Positions 47,675-58,700 of a stretch of DNA of 64,000 nt are shown here, piece after piece. The notes below the pieces were generated by a model. The model had not been told where the DNA came from. It did not search any database and worked only from the letters and a program-made list of their open reading frames with translations. Position 1 is the stretch's first letter. Each line of letters opens with the position of its first letter. The stretch is taken from positions 62,001 to 126,000 of the forward strand of contig NZ_SNWD01000003.1 in NCBI RefSeq assembly GCF_004361835.1, in the 5' to 3' direction. The translations under genes and the position numbers were made by a program. This DNA is from Stakelama pacifica (lineage in GTDB: Bacteria > Pseudomonadota > Alphaproteobacteria > Sphingomonadales > Sphingomonadaceae).

Positions 47675-49687
47675 GTGGTTCGACGCTTTCACGCTTTCAC
47701 CATCTTTGCGCTTGGCAGCGTCGCGACAATGGCGATCGGGGTCCCAGCCACCGACGCCCGGCCACAAACAGAGCCTGCCGCGCCGCAACAAATATCGGTC
47801 CGGTTTGCGAATATCTTTGCCGATCATGCGGTGCTTCAGCGCGATCGTCCGATCCGCATATGGGGCAGCGCGGCACCGGAGGAGATCGTAACGGTGCGCC
47901 TTAACAACGCGATCGCGAATGCCCGCACGGATCGCGACGGGCACTGGCAGGTCTCGCTCCCGGCGATGGAGGCCGGCGGTCCCTATATGCTGACTGCGAT
48001 GGCCGATGGCGTGACAAGCCGCATTTCCGACGTGATGATCGGCGATGTCTATCTGTGCAGCGGTCAGTCGAACATGGAGTTTCCGGCGAAACTGTCGACC
48101 GGTGCCTGGGGCGGACTCGAGCAAGCGCCGCGCCCTGACCTGCGCTTCGCCATCATCCCCAATCGCAGCGAAGCCACAGCGCAGAGCGATCTTGCCAAGC
48201 GCGCCGACTGGCAGGTCGTCGGACCGGCCAGCGTGGGCGAGGCATCGGCGGTCTGCTATTATATGGCAAGCGCGCTGCAAAAGCGGCTCGGCATTCCGGT
48301 GGGATTCGTTTCCGCTGACTGGGGCGGCACGACCATTCAGAGCTGGATCAGTACCACCGCGCTGTCGAACCTCGACAAATATCGTGAAGGCGAACGGATC
48401 GTGGCGTTGATGGCCACCGATCCGACTGCGGCTCGCAAGGCCGAACAGGCCCGGCGCGATCGTTGGTGGAACGCGAATATTCCGTCGGCGCGGGCGCATC
48501 TCGCATGGGCAGCGCCGGGCTTCGACGACAGCGGGTGGCCGACGGTCGTGCCCAAAAGCGGATGGACCCGATGGGGCCAGCCCGACCTTGCCGGGTTCAA
48601 CGGCGTGCTCTGGTATCGCACCAGTGTCGACCTGACCGCCGAACAGGCGGCGGCGGGACAGAAAATCGAGCTTGGCCCGATCGACACGGTCGATGACGTC
48701 TGGGTGAACGGCCAGTGGGTCGGCGGCGGCGGAGTCGAATGGATGTGGCGTAGCTATGCGCTGCCCGGCGCGCTGCTGCGCGAGGGGCGCAACACTATTG
48801 CCGTTCGCGCGCTCAGCCGGGGCAAGGAAGGCGGCATGACCGGCCTGCCAGACAATCGCGGCATCCGGCTGACCGACGATACGCTGGTCCCGCTCGGCCC
48901 CGGCTGGCGCTATCAGCGCGGCGCGTCGGTGCCATCCGACCTCAAACCGCTGACGCCGCCGCCCTGGGAGCCGCCACAAAGCCTTTCGACCCTGTATAAC
49001 GGCATGATCGCGCCGATCGCCGGCTATGGCTTCCGCCTTGCCGCCTGGTATCAGGGCGAATCCAATGCAGGAGAGGCGGGCGAATATGCCACGCTGCTGC
49101 CGATGCTGATGGCGGACTGGCGCAAACAGTTCGATTCGCCGGACCTGCCCTTCCTGATCGTGCAGCTTTCGTCGTTCGGGAAGCCGACCGCTACGCCGGA
49201 GCAAAGCGGATGGGCCGAGCTTCGCGATGTTCAGGCAAAGGTCGCGCGCGCCGATCCCCATGCCGCGCTTGCCACGTCGATCGACCATGGCGACCCCGGC
49301 GATGTTCATCCTCCGCAGAAAAAAGTGGTGGGCGAACGGCTCGCCCGCGCAGCGCGTGCGATTGTTTACGGAGAGAATGTCACGCCCAGCGGTCCCTATG
49401 CCGCCGATATCCGGCGCGACGGCGACGATTTGATGGTCCGTTTCGCCGATAGCGACGGCGGCATGCAAAGCTATAGCGGCAATGTCGCGACCGGGTTTCA
49501 GGCATGCGATATCGGCAATGATTGCCGCTATGTCGCGGGAACGGTCGAAGGCGATAGCGTGCGCCTGTCCGGCGCGAATCGGCCGGGCGTCGTGAAGCTT
49601 CGTTACGGCTGGTCCGACGCGCCGTTTCTGAACCTGTTCGGCAAAAACGGCCTGCCCGCTATCCCGTTCGAACGCGCTATAGACTGA
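47675..49687 (+). CDS. sialate O-acetylesterase-like SGNH hydrolase
   Basis: A 670-residue exported protein starting with GTG (GGGGAGAGG upstream), with a signal sequence (FTIFALGSVATMAIGVPATDA). The catalytic serine lies in 'GDVYLCSGQSNMEF' and the Asp-His pair is probably in 'DHGDPGDVHPPQK'. An inserted beta-sandwich domain (about 240-390) carries 'FDDSGWPTVVPKSGW' and 'GVLWYRTSVDL', as in glycoside-hydrolase family 2-type domains. It deacetylates sugars, perhaps plant or bacterial polysaccharides rather than sialic acid. It converges with the GH3 gene. Confidence 0.9.
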   Translation: MVRRFHAFTIFALGSVATMAIGVPATDARPQTEPAAPQQISVRFANIFADHAVLQRDRPIRIWGSAAPEEIVTVRLNNAIANARTDRDGHWQVSLPAMEAGGPYMLTAMADGVTSRISDVMIGDVYLCSGQSNMEFPAKLSTGAWGGLEQAPRPDLRFAIIPNRSEATAQSDLAKRADWQVVGPASVGEASAVCYYMASALQKRLGIPVGFVSADWGGTTIQSWISTTALSNLDKYREGERIVALMATDPTAARKAEQARRDRWWNANIPSARAHLAWAAPGFDDSGWPTVVPKSGWTRWGQPDLAGFNGVLWYRTSVDLTAEQAAAGQKIELGPIDTVDDVWVNGQWVGGGGVEWMWRSYALPGALLREGRNTIAVRALSRGKEGGMTGLPDNRGIRLTDDTLVPLGPGWRYQRGASVPSDLKPLTPPPWEPPQSLSTLYNGMIAPIAGYGFRLAAWYQGESNAGEAGEYATLLPMLMADWRKQFDSPDLPFLIVQLSSFGKPTATPEQSGWAELRDVQAKVARADPHAALATSIDHGDPGDVHPPQKKVVGERLARAARAIVYGENVTPSGPYAADIRRDGDDLMVRFADSDGGMQSYSGNVATGFQACDIGNDCRYVAGTVEGDSVRLSGANRPGVVKLRYGWSDAPFLNLFGKNGLPAIPFERAID

Positions 49688-49695
49688 ACGAATAT

Positions 49696-49721
49696 GGGGA
49701 GGATGCCGAAACACCCTCCCC
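49696..49721. terminator. terminator between convergent esterase and GH3 genes
   Basis: GGGGAGG pairs with CCTCCCC around a 12-base loop between the two stop codons (49687 and 49733). The stem is strong but lacks a clear T-tract, so it may act in both directions only weakly. Confidence 0.5.
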
Positions 49722-49732
49722 GCCCGTTCAGA

Positions 49733-52219
49733 TCATTTCGGGTCGCAGGAGAACGGCCCCGGCGCGGGGCTCGCAATGCGAATGCCGGAAATGTCGATCA
49801 CTGCCGGACCGTCGGCTGCGAAAATCGCGGGCTGCGCGATCTGCGACATATCAAGCCCCTTTTGCGCGAAGCAGCGCAGCGGCACCGCCATCTGACGCCA
49901 CTCGCCCGTGCCCTGTTTCAGAGCGTCAGTGATCGCGACGGTCGCACTTTTGCCGCCACCGCCCATGCCGAGCGTCACTGCGCCCTGCGGTGCCTTCACG
50001 ACGCGATATTCGACGATCAGGCCAAGATCGCCGTTCGTTTCGCGGCTAAGATCGAGCGCCTGCACTTTGTTCAGCGCCAGCTGCCCTGCCCCGGCAAAGC
50101 TCAGCCGGTAGGAATCCTCCTGCGCGCGGCGATCGACCTTCGACGTGGTCAGCGCCCCCTGCGGCGCGAGAATGATCCCGGCGCCCAGCCGTCCGCGAAC
50201 GAATACGTCATTCTGATTGCCGCCCAGCCCTTCGGGCTTGCTCTCATCGAGCTGCGGCACCGTGCCGCCCTTCGCATAGGTCAGGCCATAGCCGAAGGGA
50301 AACAGCGGATCATATCCGGCATCGCGGCGATTGAGGACATATTGATCGGCGCGTTTGGGCCAGGAGAAGGACAATTTGCCGTGGAAATCAAAACGCGGCT
50401 TGCCGTCATTACCCGCGACCAGAACGTCGGCGATCCCGCCGCCTTCGGTGCCCGGCAGCCACGCCGCAACGAAAGCGTCTGAAGCATTTATTTCGCGGTT
50501 CACCCAAAGCGGACGCCCCGATAAAAATACCGACACGACCGGAATTCCTGCCTTTTTCAAACGCCGCAGCATATCGAGGCTCGACTGGTCGTCGGGGCTG
50601 AATTCCAGCGTGGGCCGGTCGCCGGCGAATTCGGCATAGGGCGTTTCGCCGAACACCACGATCGCTACATCGGGCTTGTCGGTATAGCTGCCGTCGGTCG
50701 AAAGCGTCGCGGTGCCGCCCGATTCGGTGATGGCATATTTCAAACCTGACCAGATCGATTCGCCGTTCGGGAATTTGTCGTTGGGAACATCGGTTCCCTG
50801 CCAGGTGATTGACCAGCCGCCCGACTGCATCGAGATATTATCGGCACCTTTGCCCGCGACGAGCACGTGCGCGCCCGGCCGGATCGGCAGCACCGAGCCC
50901 TGATTTTTGAGGAGGACGAGCGATTCGCGAACCGCCTGCCGCGCGAGGGCGCGATGCGTGGGCGCTCCCAGAAGGCCGAATTTGCCCGCTATCGGGCGGG
51001 AGGACGGACGCCCGGCATCCAGCGCACCCGAAATCGCCTTTACCCGCAGGATACGGCGTACCGCATCGTTCAGCCGCGCCATCGGGATCGTGCCATCCTT
51101 CGCCTCGCGCAGCGTATTGGCGTACAGTTCTTTCCATTTCGGGCCGGAATACATGAACATGTCGAGGCCGGCGTTGATCGCGGCCGGACAATCCTCATTG
51201 GTGCAACCCGGAAGCTGACCATGCGCATTCCAGTCGCCGATCGTGAAGCCGTCAAAGCCCCAGCGGTCCTTCAGCACGCCGGTAAGCAGGCTTTTGTTGC
51301 CGGTCATCTTCGTGCCGTTCCAGCTCGAAAAGCTGGGCATCACGGTCAGCGCGCCTGCCGGAAGGCCAGTCATATAGCCCGCTGCATGCACGTCGCGCAG
51401 CACCTTTTCGGAAACGCGGGTATCGCCCTGATCGTGCCCGCCGGTGCCGCCATCGCCAAGGAAGTGTTTCACCGTCGAAATGACATGGCCGGGCGCCATG
51501 AAGTCGACTCCGATCTGCCCCTGAATGCCGCGCACCATAGCGCCGGCATATTCGGCGACGATCTCCGGCTCTTCCGAATAGCTTTCATAGGTGCGGCCCC
51601 AGCGATCGTCCTGCACAACCGCCACCGTCGGCGCAAAGCTCCAGTCGATCCCCGTAGCGGCCGTCTCCGCCGCCGTCGCCGCGCCGATCCGTTCGATCAG
51701 CGCCGGGTCGCGCATCGCGCCGAGCCCGATATTGTGAGGGAACAGCGTCGCGCCGACGATATTGTTATCGCCATGCACCGCGTCGGTGCCCCAGATCACT
51801 GGAATCGCCGGACGCCCGTCCGAACGTTTCATCGACGCATCGTAAAACCGGTCGAACAGCTTCAGCCATTCTTGCGGCGGCGCGAACTCGTCATTGTTCG
51901 GCGCGGAATTACCGCCGTTCAGGATCGAACCGAGCTTATAGGTTTCAAGGTCCTTCGGCTGAATCGAAGCGATATCGACCTGAATCAGCTGGCCGACCTT
52001 GTCTTCGATGCTCATCCGGCTGAGCAGTTTTTCGATGCGCGCTTCGACCCTGGGATCGCGCGTGCGCTCCATCTTCAGCAGCGGCCACTGATCGGGATGC
52101 GCCACCGCCTGCTGCGCTTTGTTCGGCACAGCCTCCTGTCCGGCGATCGCCGGTGCGCCCGCAAAAGGCGCAACGCCCGCCAACAATAGTGCCGCCCTGA
52201 ACAACTTACCCCGTATCAT
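49733..52219 (-). CDS. glycoside hydrolase family 3, exo-beta-1,3/1,4-glucanase type
   Basis: An 828-residue exported enzyme with a signal peptide (ending AGAPAIAG), the GH3 TIM barrel ('VDIASIQPKDLETYKLGSILNGG', 'HFLGDGGTGGHDQGDT', 'GFDGFTIGDWNAHGQ' with the nucleophile Asp), the C-terminal sandwich ('VLLKNQGSVLPI', 'VVFGETPYAEFAGDR') and an extra C-terminal galactose-binding-like domain (about 670-828). This layout fits exo-1,3/1,4-beta-glucan glucohydrolases such as ExoP. It is upstream of the ROK kinase on the opposite side and probably belongs with it to a glucan-use group. Confidence 0.93.
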   Translation of the reverse strand: MIRGKLFRAALLLAGVAPFAGAPAIAGQEAVPNKAQQAVAHPDQWPLLKMERTRDPRVEARIEKLLSRMSIEDKVGQLIQVDIASIQPKDLETYKLGSILNGGNSAPNNDEFAPPQEWLKLFDRFYDASMKRSDGRPAIPVIWGTDAVHGDNNIVGATLFPHNIGLGAMRDPALIERIGAATAAETAATGIDWSFAPTVAVVQDDRWGRTYESYSEEPEIVAEYAGAMVRGIQGQIGVDFMAPGHVISTVKHFLGDGGTGGHDQGDTRVSEKVLRDVHAAGYMTGLPAGALTVMPSFSSWNGTKMTGNKSLLTGVLKDRWGFDGFTIGDWNAHGQLPGCTNEDCPAAINAGLDMFMYSGPKWKELYANTLREAKDGTIPMARLNDAVRRILRVKAISGALDAGRPSSRPIAGKFGLLGAPTHRALARQAVRESLVLLKNQGSVLPIRPGAHVLVAGKGADNISMQSGGWSITWQGTDVPNDKFPNGESIWSGLKYAITESGGTATLSTDGSYTDKPDVAIVVFGETPYAEFAGDRPTLEFSPDDQSSLDMLRRLKKAGIPVVSVFLSGRPLWVNREINASDAFVAAWLPGTEGGGIADVLVAGNDGKPRFDFHGKLSFSWPKRADQYVLNRRDAGYDPLFPFGYGLTYAKGGTVPQLDESKPEGLGGNQNDVFVRGRLGAGIILAPQGALTTSKVDRRAQEDSYRLSFAGAGQLALNKVQALDLSRETNGDLGLIVEYRVVKAPQGAVTLGMGGGGKSATVAITDALKQGTGEWRQMAVPLRCFAQKGLDMSQIAQPAIFAADGPAVIDISGIRIASPAPGPFSCDPK

Positions 52220-52353
52220 GCCCTCTCCTAACCCAACGCCAAATGGCTTCTGCACGCCGAAACCTTCAGCGCGATTCGCCGAATGATAACGTTAAATCAG
52301 GAGGGGAAAAGCAACGATCTTCGCAAAAATCAGCGCCTTATCGCTGGGAACGG

Positions 52354-53304
52354 TTACATCCGGCTCGCGGATGCAGGTCGGGGCGAAGATGTGTCCGACA
52401 TCACCTCGCTATCGCTCCACAATCGCGCCGCGCCGCGCACGCCGGATGAATCGCCCCATTTTGCCGGAACGATCCGACCGTTCCACTGCCCCCCGAACAC
52501 GTGCGGTCTGATAAGAGCAGGCAGCTTTTCGTACAATTCCGTAACGTTCGACATGCCGCCGCCCAGAACGAATACATCCGGATCGACGATATCCACCAGC
52601 ATGGCCAGCGCACGGGCCAGTCGGTCGATATAACCGTTCAGCACCGCCTCCGCCGCTGCTTCGCCGCGCCGGGCCGCAGCGATAATGTCCGCGCCGGCAA
52701 GCGCCTTTCCGGTCATTCCTTCATATGCATTCTGAAAGCCGGTGCCCGATACCATGGTTTCGATACAGCCTTTGCGTCCGCACCAGCAGTCCGGCCCCGG
52801 ATATTCGTCCGCCGGCATCCACGGCAGCGGGATATGACCCCATTCGCCGCTGATGCCGTTGCCGCCCTCGACGATCCGCCCGTCGACGATCAGGCCGCCG
52901 CCGACGCCGGTACCGATGATGATCGCGAAAACACATGCCGCGCCCGCTGCGGCGCCGTCCAGCGCCTCGGACAGCGCCAGACAATTGGCGTCATTGGCGG
53001 CGCGAACCGGACGGCCGAGCGCTTCCGAAAAATCCTCGCGAAAGGTCCTGCCGTTCAAAAAGGTCGCATTGGCGTTACGCATCGTACGGCTGCGCGGATC
53101 GATCGAGCCGGGGATGCCGATCCCGACGCTTGCGCACGGCCCCGCCTCGGCCTCTGCCCGGGCCACCAGATCGCACAGATCGCGTATCGTGGCTTCATAG
53201 GTGCCGGGATTGGGAATGCGTATTCGCGTCAGGAAATCCCCCGCGCGATCGAGCACCGCCGCCTCGATCTTGGTTCCGCCCAAATCGATTCCCAATTGTC
53301 GCAT
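52354..53304 (-). CDS. ROK-family sugar kinase
   Basis: A 316-residue ATP-dependent kinase with 'MRQLGIDLGGTKIEAAV' (phosphate-binding motif), 'NDANCLALSEA' (catalytic Asp), 'IGTGVGGGLIVDG' and the zinc motif C-x-C-G-x2-G-C-x-E ('CWCGRKGCIE'). Fructokinase or N-acetylglucosamine/glucose kinase is possible; substrate is not readable. It is 134 bp upstream of the GH3 gene on the same strand and would phosphorylate the sugar released by it. GGGTGAC precedes the ATG. Confidence 0.92.
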   Translation of the reverse strand: MRQLGIDLGGTKIEAAVLDRAGDFLTRIRIPNPGTYEATIRDLCDLVARAEAEAGPCASVGIGIPGSIDPRSRTMRNANATFLNGRTFREDFSEALGRPVRAANDANCLALSEALDGAAAGAACVFAIIIGTGVGGGLIVDGRIVEGGNGISGEWGHIPLPWMPADEYPGPDCWCGRKGCIETMVSGTGFQNAYEGMTGKALAGADIIAAARRGEAAAEAVLNGYIDRLARALAMLVDIVDPDVFVLGGGMSNVTELYEKLPALIRPHVFGGQWNGRIVPAKWGDSSGVRGAARLWSDSEVMSDTSSPRPASASRM

Positions 53305-53610
53305 GTCACCCTTTCCCGTCGCAGCCCCCGCCTGCCTCGCGTGGCGCAGTATACGCAAATATCCGGCTTTTAAAGAAACCAATTTGCTTTATGGCTGGAG
53401 ATGCGCGGCTCGTCGACCCTTTGGTGATGCGTAATGGCCCTCGCCGCACTGCACAAAAGAATTGAAGCCAAGCCCGCGAAAATATTGTATGACCCTTCGC
53501 CAAGCCGTCGTTGCGTTCGACTGGCAGGCCATGCGGAACCCGAGCCCGTGGCCGTTATCCGAACAAATCCCGCCCGCCGCGCCATGCGGTCCGGCCAATT
53601 CGTGAGCATC
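53305..53610. other. divergent promoter region between ROK kinase and DEAD-box helicase
   Basis: A 306-bp non-coding region between two divergent starts. An in-frame ATG at 53434 would add 59 residues to the helicase, but the added sequence has no family match. No clear palindrome was seen. Confidence 0.5.
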
Positions 53611-55356
53611 ATGACCTTTTCCGCCCTACCGCCCGTTTTCGGCGAAGCCCTTGCCGAACGCGGCTATGAAACGCCCACCGCCGTGCAGGCCGCCGTTCTG
53701 GAGGCCGAAGCCGCAGGGCGCGACCTGATCGTTTCGGCGCAGACCGGATCGGGCAAGACCGTCGCGTTCGGCATTGCGCTGACCAGCGACCTTGCCGAAG
53801 CGCTGGGCGATTCCGCCGCCGCGCCGCTCGCGCTGATCATCGCGCCGACTCGCGAACTGGCGCTTCAGGTTAGCCGCGAACTCAGCTGGCTGTACGGCAA
53901 GACCGGCGCGCGCATCACGACCTGTGTCGGCGGCATGGATGCGTCGAAGGAACGGCGCGCATTGCGTAGCGGCGCGCATATCGTGGTGGGCACGCCGGGA
54001 CGGCTTCGCGACCATCTCGAACGCGGCGCGCTCGATCTGTCGGCGATCCGTGCGGTCGTGCTCGATGAAGCCGATGAGATGCTCGACATGGGCTTTCGCG
54101 AGGATCTGGAGGAGTTGCTCGACGCGACGCCCGACGGGCGCCGCACGCTGCTCTTTTCCGCCACCATGCCCAGACCGATCGTCGCGCTCGCCAAACGCTA
54201 TCAGCGCGATGCCCTGCGCATCTCGACCGCGGGCGACGATCGCGGCCATGGCGACATCGCGTTTCAGGCAGTGACCGTCTCGCCGTCGGAGATCGACGCC
54301 GCTGCGATCAACCTGCTGCGCTTTCATGAAGCCGAAACCGCGATTCTGTTCTGCGCCACGCGCGACAATGTCCGCCGCCTTCACGCCACGTTGCTCGAAC
54401 GCGGTTTCGCAGCCGTGGCGCTGTCGGGCGAACATTCGCAGTCGGAGCGCAATCAGGCGCTTCAGGCGCTGCGCGACCGGCGGGCGCGCGTCTGCGTCGC
54501 TACCGATGTCGCGGCGCGCGGGATCGACCTTCCCAGCCTCAGCCTCGTCATCCATGTCGAGATTCCGCGCGATGCCGAAACGCTGCAGCATCGTTCGGGT
54601 CGTACCGGCCGCGCGGGCAAAAAGGGCACGGCGGTGCTGATCGTCCCCTATCCGCGCCGCAAGCGAGTCGAATCCATGCTGCGCGGCGCGAAGATCAAGG
54701 CGGACTGGATCGACGCCCCCACCCCCGAAGCGATTCGCGCGCAGGACCGCGAGCGGCTGATCGCCGACCTGCTTCGCCCGGTCGAGTTCGACGAAGAGGA
54801 TCGCGCGATCGCGCAGCGCCTGATCGCCGAACGCTCGCCCGAAGACATTGCCGCTGCACTGGTTCAGGCGCATCGCGCCGCCATGCCGCAGCCCGAAGAG
54901 CTGATCGAAAACACGCCCGAAGCGCGGCGCGCTGCGCAGCAGGAAAGCCATCGTCCCGGCTTCGAGGATGTCGTCTGGTTCCGCCTCGATATCGGGCGCC
55001 GCCAGAATGCCGATCCGCGCTGGCTGCTCCCGCTGCTGTGCCGCCGCGGTCATATCACCCGCAACGAAGTCGGCGCGATCCGCATCGGCCCCAACGAAAC
55101 CCATTTTCAGGTGCCGAGCACCATCGCGGGCAAGTTCCGCTCCGCGCTGGAACGCACTGCGAAGGAAGAGGGCGACGAAGCCAGCGTGCAGATCGAGCCT
55201 TCGAACGGGCCGAGCGATATGGGTCGCCGCGCCAATTCTGGGCGTCCGAACAAGCCCCCGCGCCATCACGCCAAACCGCGTGGCAGCGCGCCGGGTGCGA
55301 AGCGTCATGGTACAGCGAAGGACAAGCCGCGCGGGCGCAAGGACCGTCAGTCCTGA
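53611..55356 (+). CDS. DEAD-box RNA helicase with DbpA-type RNA-binding domain
   Basis: A 581-residue ATP-dependent RNA helicase. It begins MTFSALPPVFGEALAERGY (Q-motif region 'TPTAVQ'), with motif I 'AQTGSGKT', motif II DEAD ('VLDEADEMLDMG'), motif III SAT and motif VI 'HRSGRTGRAGKKG'. The region near 460-540 ('VVWFRLDIGRRQNADPRWLLPLLCRRGHITRNEVGAIRI') matches the DbpA/CsdA RNA-binding fold, and the C-terminus is a basic tail. DbpA acts on 23S rRNA in ribosome assembly, so that role is plausible here. Confidence 0.93.
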   Translation: MTFSALPPVFGEALAERGYETPTAVQAAVLEAEAAGRDLIVSAQTGSGKTVAFGIALTSDLAEALGDSAAAPLALIIAPTRELALQVSRELSWLYGKTGARITTCVGGMDASKERRALRSGAHIVVGTPGRLRDHLERGALDLSAIRAVVLDEADEMLDMGFREDLEELLDATPDGRRTLLFSATMPRPIVALAKRYQRDALRISTAGDDRGHGDIAFQAVTVSPSEIDAAAINLLRFHEAETAILFCATRDNVRRLHATLLERGFAAVALSGEHSQSERNQALQALRDRRARVCVATDVAARGIDLPSLSLVIHVEIPRDAETLQHRSGRTGRAGKKGTAVLIVPYPRRKRVESMLRGAKIKADWIDAPTPEAIRAQDRERLIADLLRPVEFDEEDRAIAQRLIAERSPEDIAAALVQAHRAAMPQPEELIENTPEARRAAQQESHRPGFEDVVWFRLDIGRRQNADPRWLLPLLCRRGHITRNEVGAIRIGPNETHFQVPSTIAGKFRSALERTAKEEGDEASVQIEPSNGPSDMGRRANSGRPNKPPRHHAKPRGSAPGAKRHGTAKDKPRGRKDRQS

Positions 55357-55703
55357 TCCTCTGACGGCGCCCGGCATCGCGCCCGGGCGTCGTCGTTAAG
55401 GTTTCCGCGTCGGTAGCGGCCCCGGCGCGCCCGTGCTGAGCAGGTTGCCCCGGCCTCGCTCCGGTCAATCGGGTATCGGGCGGAAATCGATATTGTTCAG
55501 TTCGGTCGTGGCTGAGGCGATTTGCATCGTCTGACGGCCCCCTCCCCGCGCCACCGTTCGATGTCAGCCCGTATAGCTGACGCGGCACGGGGCGCGCCGA
55601 TGGCCGCTTTCGCCCCGTGGAGTTTCGCGATACCAACCGGCCGGACCTGCCGGACTTAACCGGATATTCACCATGAACTGGCAGTTCTGATCTGGGGAGT
55701 TCG
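55357..55703. other. intergenic region with a palindrome upstream of the diguanylate cyclase
   Basis: A 347-bp gap. GCCCGG/CCGGGC near 55369-55389 may be a weak terminator for the helicase gene. GAACTG-G-CAGTTC (55675-55687) is a perfect 13-bp palindrome 16 bp before the next start codon and could be an operator. No gene seen. Confidence 0.5.
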
Positions 55704-58700
55704 ATGCGCCGGTTTGTCAATTCTGCGGTTCTGGCGGTGTTTTTCTGCGCCGCGCCTGCGACACGGGCCAGCGCGGCGGATATATGGCAGGCGTGGCGAT
55801 CGCCCTCCTTTTCCACGCTGAAAGACCGATCGGCGCTCCCCCATCCCACCACGACCGCCATCATTCAGGACACGAGCGGTTTTATCTGGATCGGCACCCG
55901 GCGCGGCCTTGCCCGCTATGATGGTCAGCGCGTGCTGACATTCCTGCAAAAGCCGGGTGATCCTTCCGGCCTCACCGACAATTATGTCCGCAACCTGCTG
56001 GCGCTTCCCGGCGGCCGCGTGCTGGTCGGGACCAATGTCGGCGGCTTGCTGCGGTTCGACCCGACGACGAACCGGTTTGCCCGGTTGCAGTTGCAGGAAG
56101 CGGAAATCGGGGAGCGCATCTTCGGGCTGGCCGCCGACCATCGGGGCGGTGCGTGGATCGCATCTGATCGCGGCGTGGGTCATTTGCTTCCCGGTTCGGA
56201 CAAAATCGAAGGAATATGGCGGGGCAACGGCAAGACCGTCCGCGCATTCGCCGTGCATCAGGACCGCGACGGTACCGTGTGGATCGGTTCGGGCAGCGGG
56301 CTGCTCGTCCGGCGACCGGGCGAATCGAATGTCCGGCAGTTCAGGGCACATGGCGCTGGAGCCTCGATCCTCAACAGCGATGCCATCTGGGCGCTGATGC
56401 GGGATCGTGCGGGACGGCTTTGGGTCGGAACCGGGAGCCATGGGATCATTTGTCTGACAGGGAAGGAGGCCAGGATTGCGGACGGCCTGTCGGCCGATTC
56501 GCCTCTTGTCCACCACCGAACGATCCGCGCCATCGCGCAGGACCGAAAAGGCCGCATCTTCATCGCCACGGACGGGATCGGTATGATCATGATCGACGGC
56601 GATCGCCCCCCGATCGCCTTGCGTCACGATGCCGAGCGGGAAAATTCCCTGCCGGGCGACACCGTCCGCGACATCTTCGTGGATCGCGACGGCGGAGTCT
56701 GGGCCGCGACCGACGTCGGCCCGGCATATCTTTACGCGAAGCAAAAGCCCGCATTCACGATTACGTCCGGCATGTCCGAACGGCGTAAATCGCTGGCTTC
56801 GAACGATGTGCGCGGATTGGGCGTGGATCGGCAGGGCCGGATATGGGCAGGGCTCGACAATGGCCGCATCGACATTCTCGACGGGAAAGCCGGTCTGGTG
56901 CGCCATATCGCACTGACCGGCGAATATGCCGGTCAGGACGTCAAATCGCTGGCAATCGCTCCGGATGGCACGGTGTACGCAGGGGCGCGGGGGCTGGTTG
57001 CCATCGACAGCAAAACCCTTGGCTGGCACGGAATTGATGTGCCCGGGGTGAACGGCGCGGCGGTAATTTCGCTTCTGCTGTTCGGCCATCGGCTGATGAT
57101 CGGCACCTATGAAGGTCTGTTCATACGCGATCTACAGACCGGACGTTTAACCCGTTATGTTCAGAAGGGCGATGAAACCGGCGGGCTGCCCGGTAACGAG
57201 GTTATCAACATTACCGCCATCGGTGACAGCGTCTGGCTGTCCACCTCACGCGGGATCAGTCGCTTCGATCCACAGTCCGGAACGTTCGAGAATTATCGCA
57301 ACCGGCCCGGCAACCCGAAAAGCCTGCCGCAGGACTATACGAGTTCAATCATAAAGGCGCACGGCCGGCTTTGGGTCGGGACCTATGGCGGGGTCGCCTA
57401 TGCGCGGCTGGGAAAGGGACCCTTACGCTTCGGCGCGGTGACCGAACGCGATGGCCTTGCCGGCAACGATGTTTCATCCCTGGTTGCCGACGCTTCGGGA
57501 AAAATCTGGGTCGCAAGTTCGGGAGGATTGTCGGTCATTGACCCGGCGCGTGGCACCGCACGTTCGGCCAGCACGGTCGACGGGCTGCCGCAAACGACGT
57601 TCAATCGCCGCACGGCCGAACCGATGGCTGACGGAACATTGCTCTTTGGCGGAACCGGCGGCCTTACGGTCGTACAACCGAAGGCCATGCAACATGAACA
57701 TACGAACGCGGCGGCGCTCGTCCCCACCACGCTGGAAATCGATGGTCACGTCCTGCCATTTGGCACGTTGGCAGGCGATGAAGCGGTCAATATCGGATCG
57801 GACGTTCGCAGCCTGCGCCTCGGTTTTGCGCTGCTGGACTTCGCAGCGCCGCAGGATATCCGCTACAGCTATCGCCTCGACGGGTTCGACGCGAACTGGG
57901 TATCGGTTCCGTCGGACACCCCCGCCATAGCGGCCTATACCAATCTGCCCGGCGGCGATTACACCTTACGATTGCGCGCGCGGGTGCCGGGGCTGGAGGG
58001 GCAGACCGTCGAGCATGTCCTGTCGCTGCACGTCGCGCCCGCCTGGTATCAGACATGGACGGCGCGTCTCGCGTTCATCATCGCGGCGATTTTCGCGATC
58101 ATCGGGCTCATCCAGATTCGCACCGCGTTCATGCGGCACCGTACCCGCATGCTGGAACGTATTGTGGAAGAGCGCACCCAGGCGCTGGTGGAAGCCAATG
58201 CGGAACTGGACCGTCAGGCACGCACCGATGCGCTGACCGGCCTGCTCAATCGCCGCAGCATGATGGATCGACTGTCCGAAGAGCATGTGCGCGCCACCCG
58301 CTCAAGACCGCCGTTTTCGCTCGCGCTGGTCGATATCGACCGGTTCAAGGCCATCAACGACCGGTACGGCCATCATGTCGGCGACATGGTGCTGCGGGAG
58401 GTCGCTGCCAGACTGGCCGGCGCGGTTCGACCCGTCGACATTGTCGCCCGACTGGGAGGGGAGGAATTTGTCGTCCTGCTGCCCGAATGCGGCAGGGAAG
58501 ACGCCGTGCTGCATGCAGAGCGCCTTCGCGACGTGATTGCCGACCCTCAGGTCGACGTCGACGGAGCCTGTGTTCCCGTCACCGTCAGCATCGGCGTGGC
58601 GGACTGGGTCGTCCTCGAATCTCCTTCCGCTACGCTTCAGCGTGCGGATAAGGCGATGTATCAGGCCAAACAGTCCGGTCGTAACGCAGTATTCGCTGCG

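Noticed and set aside
47654..49714. 686-codon minus-strand frame
   Set aside because: Antisense to the sialate O-acetylesterase-like gene, which has a signal peptide and SGNH motif.
53626..55377. 583-codon minus-strand frame
   Set aside because: Antisense to the DEAD-box helicase with complete motifs.
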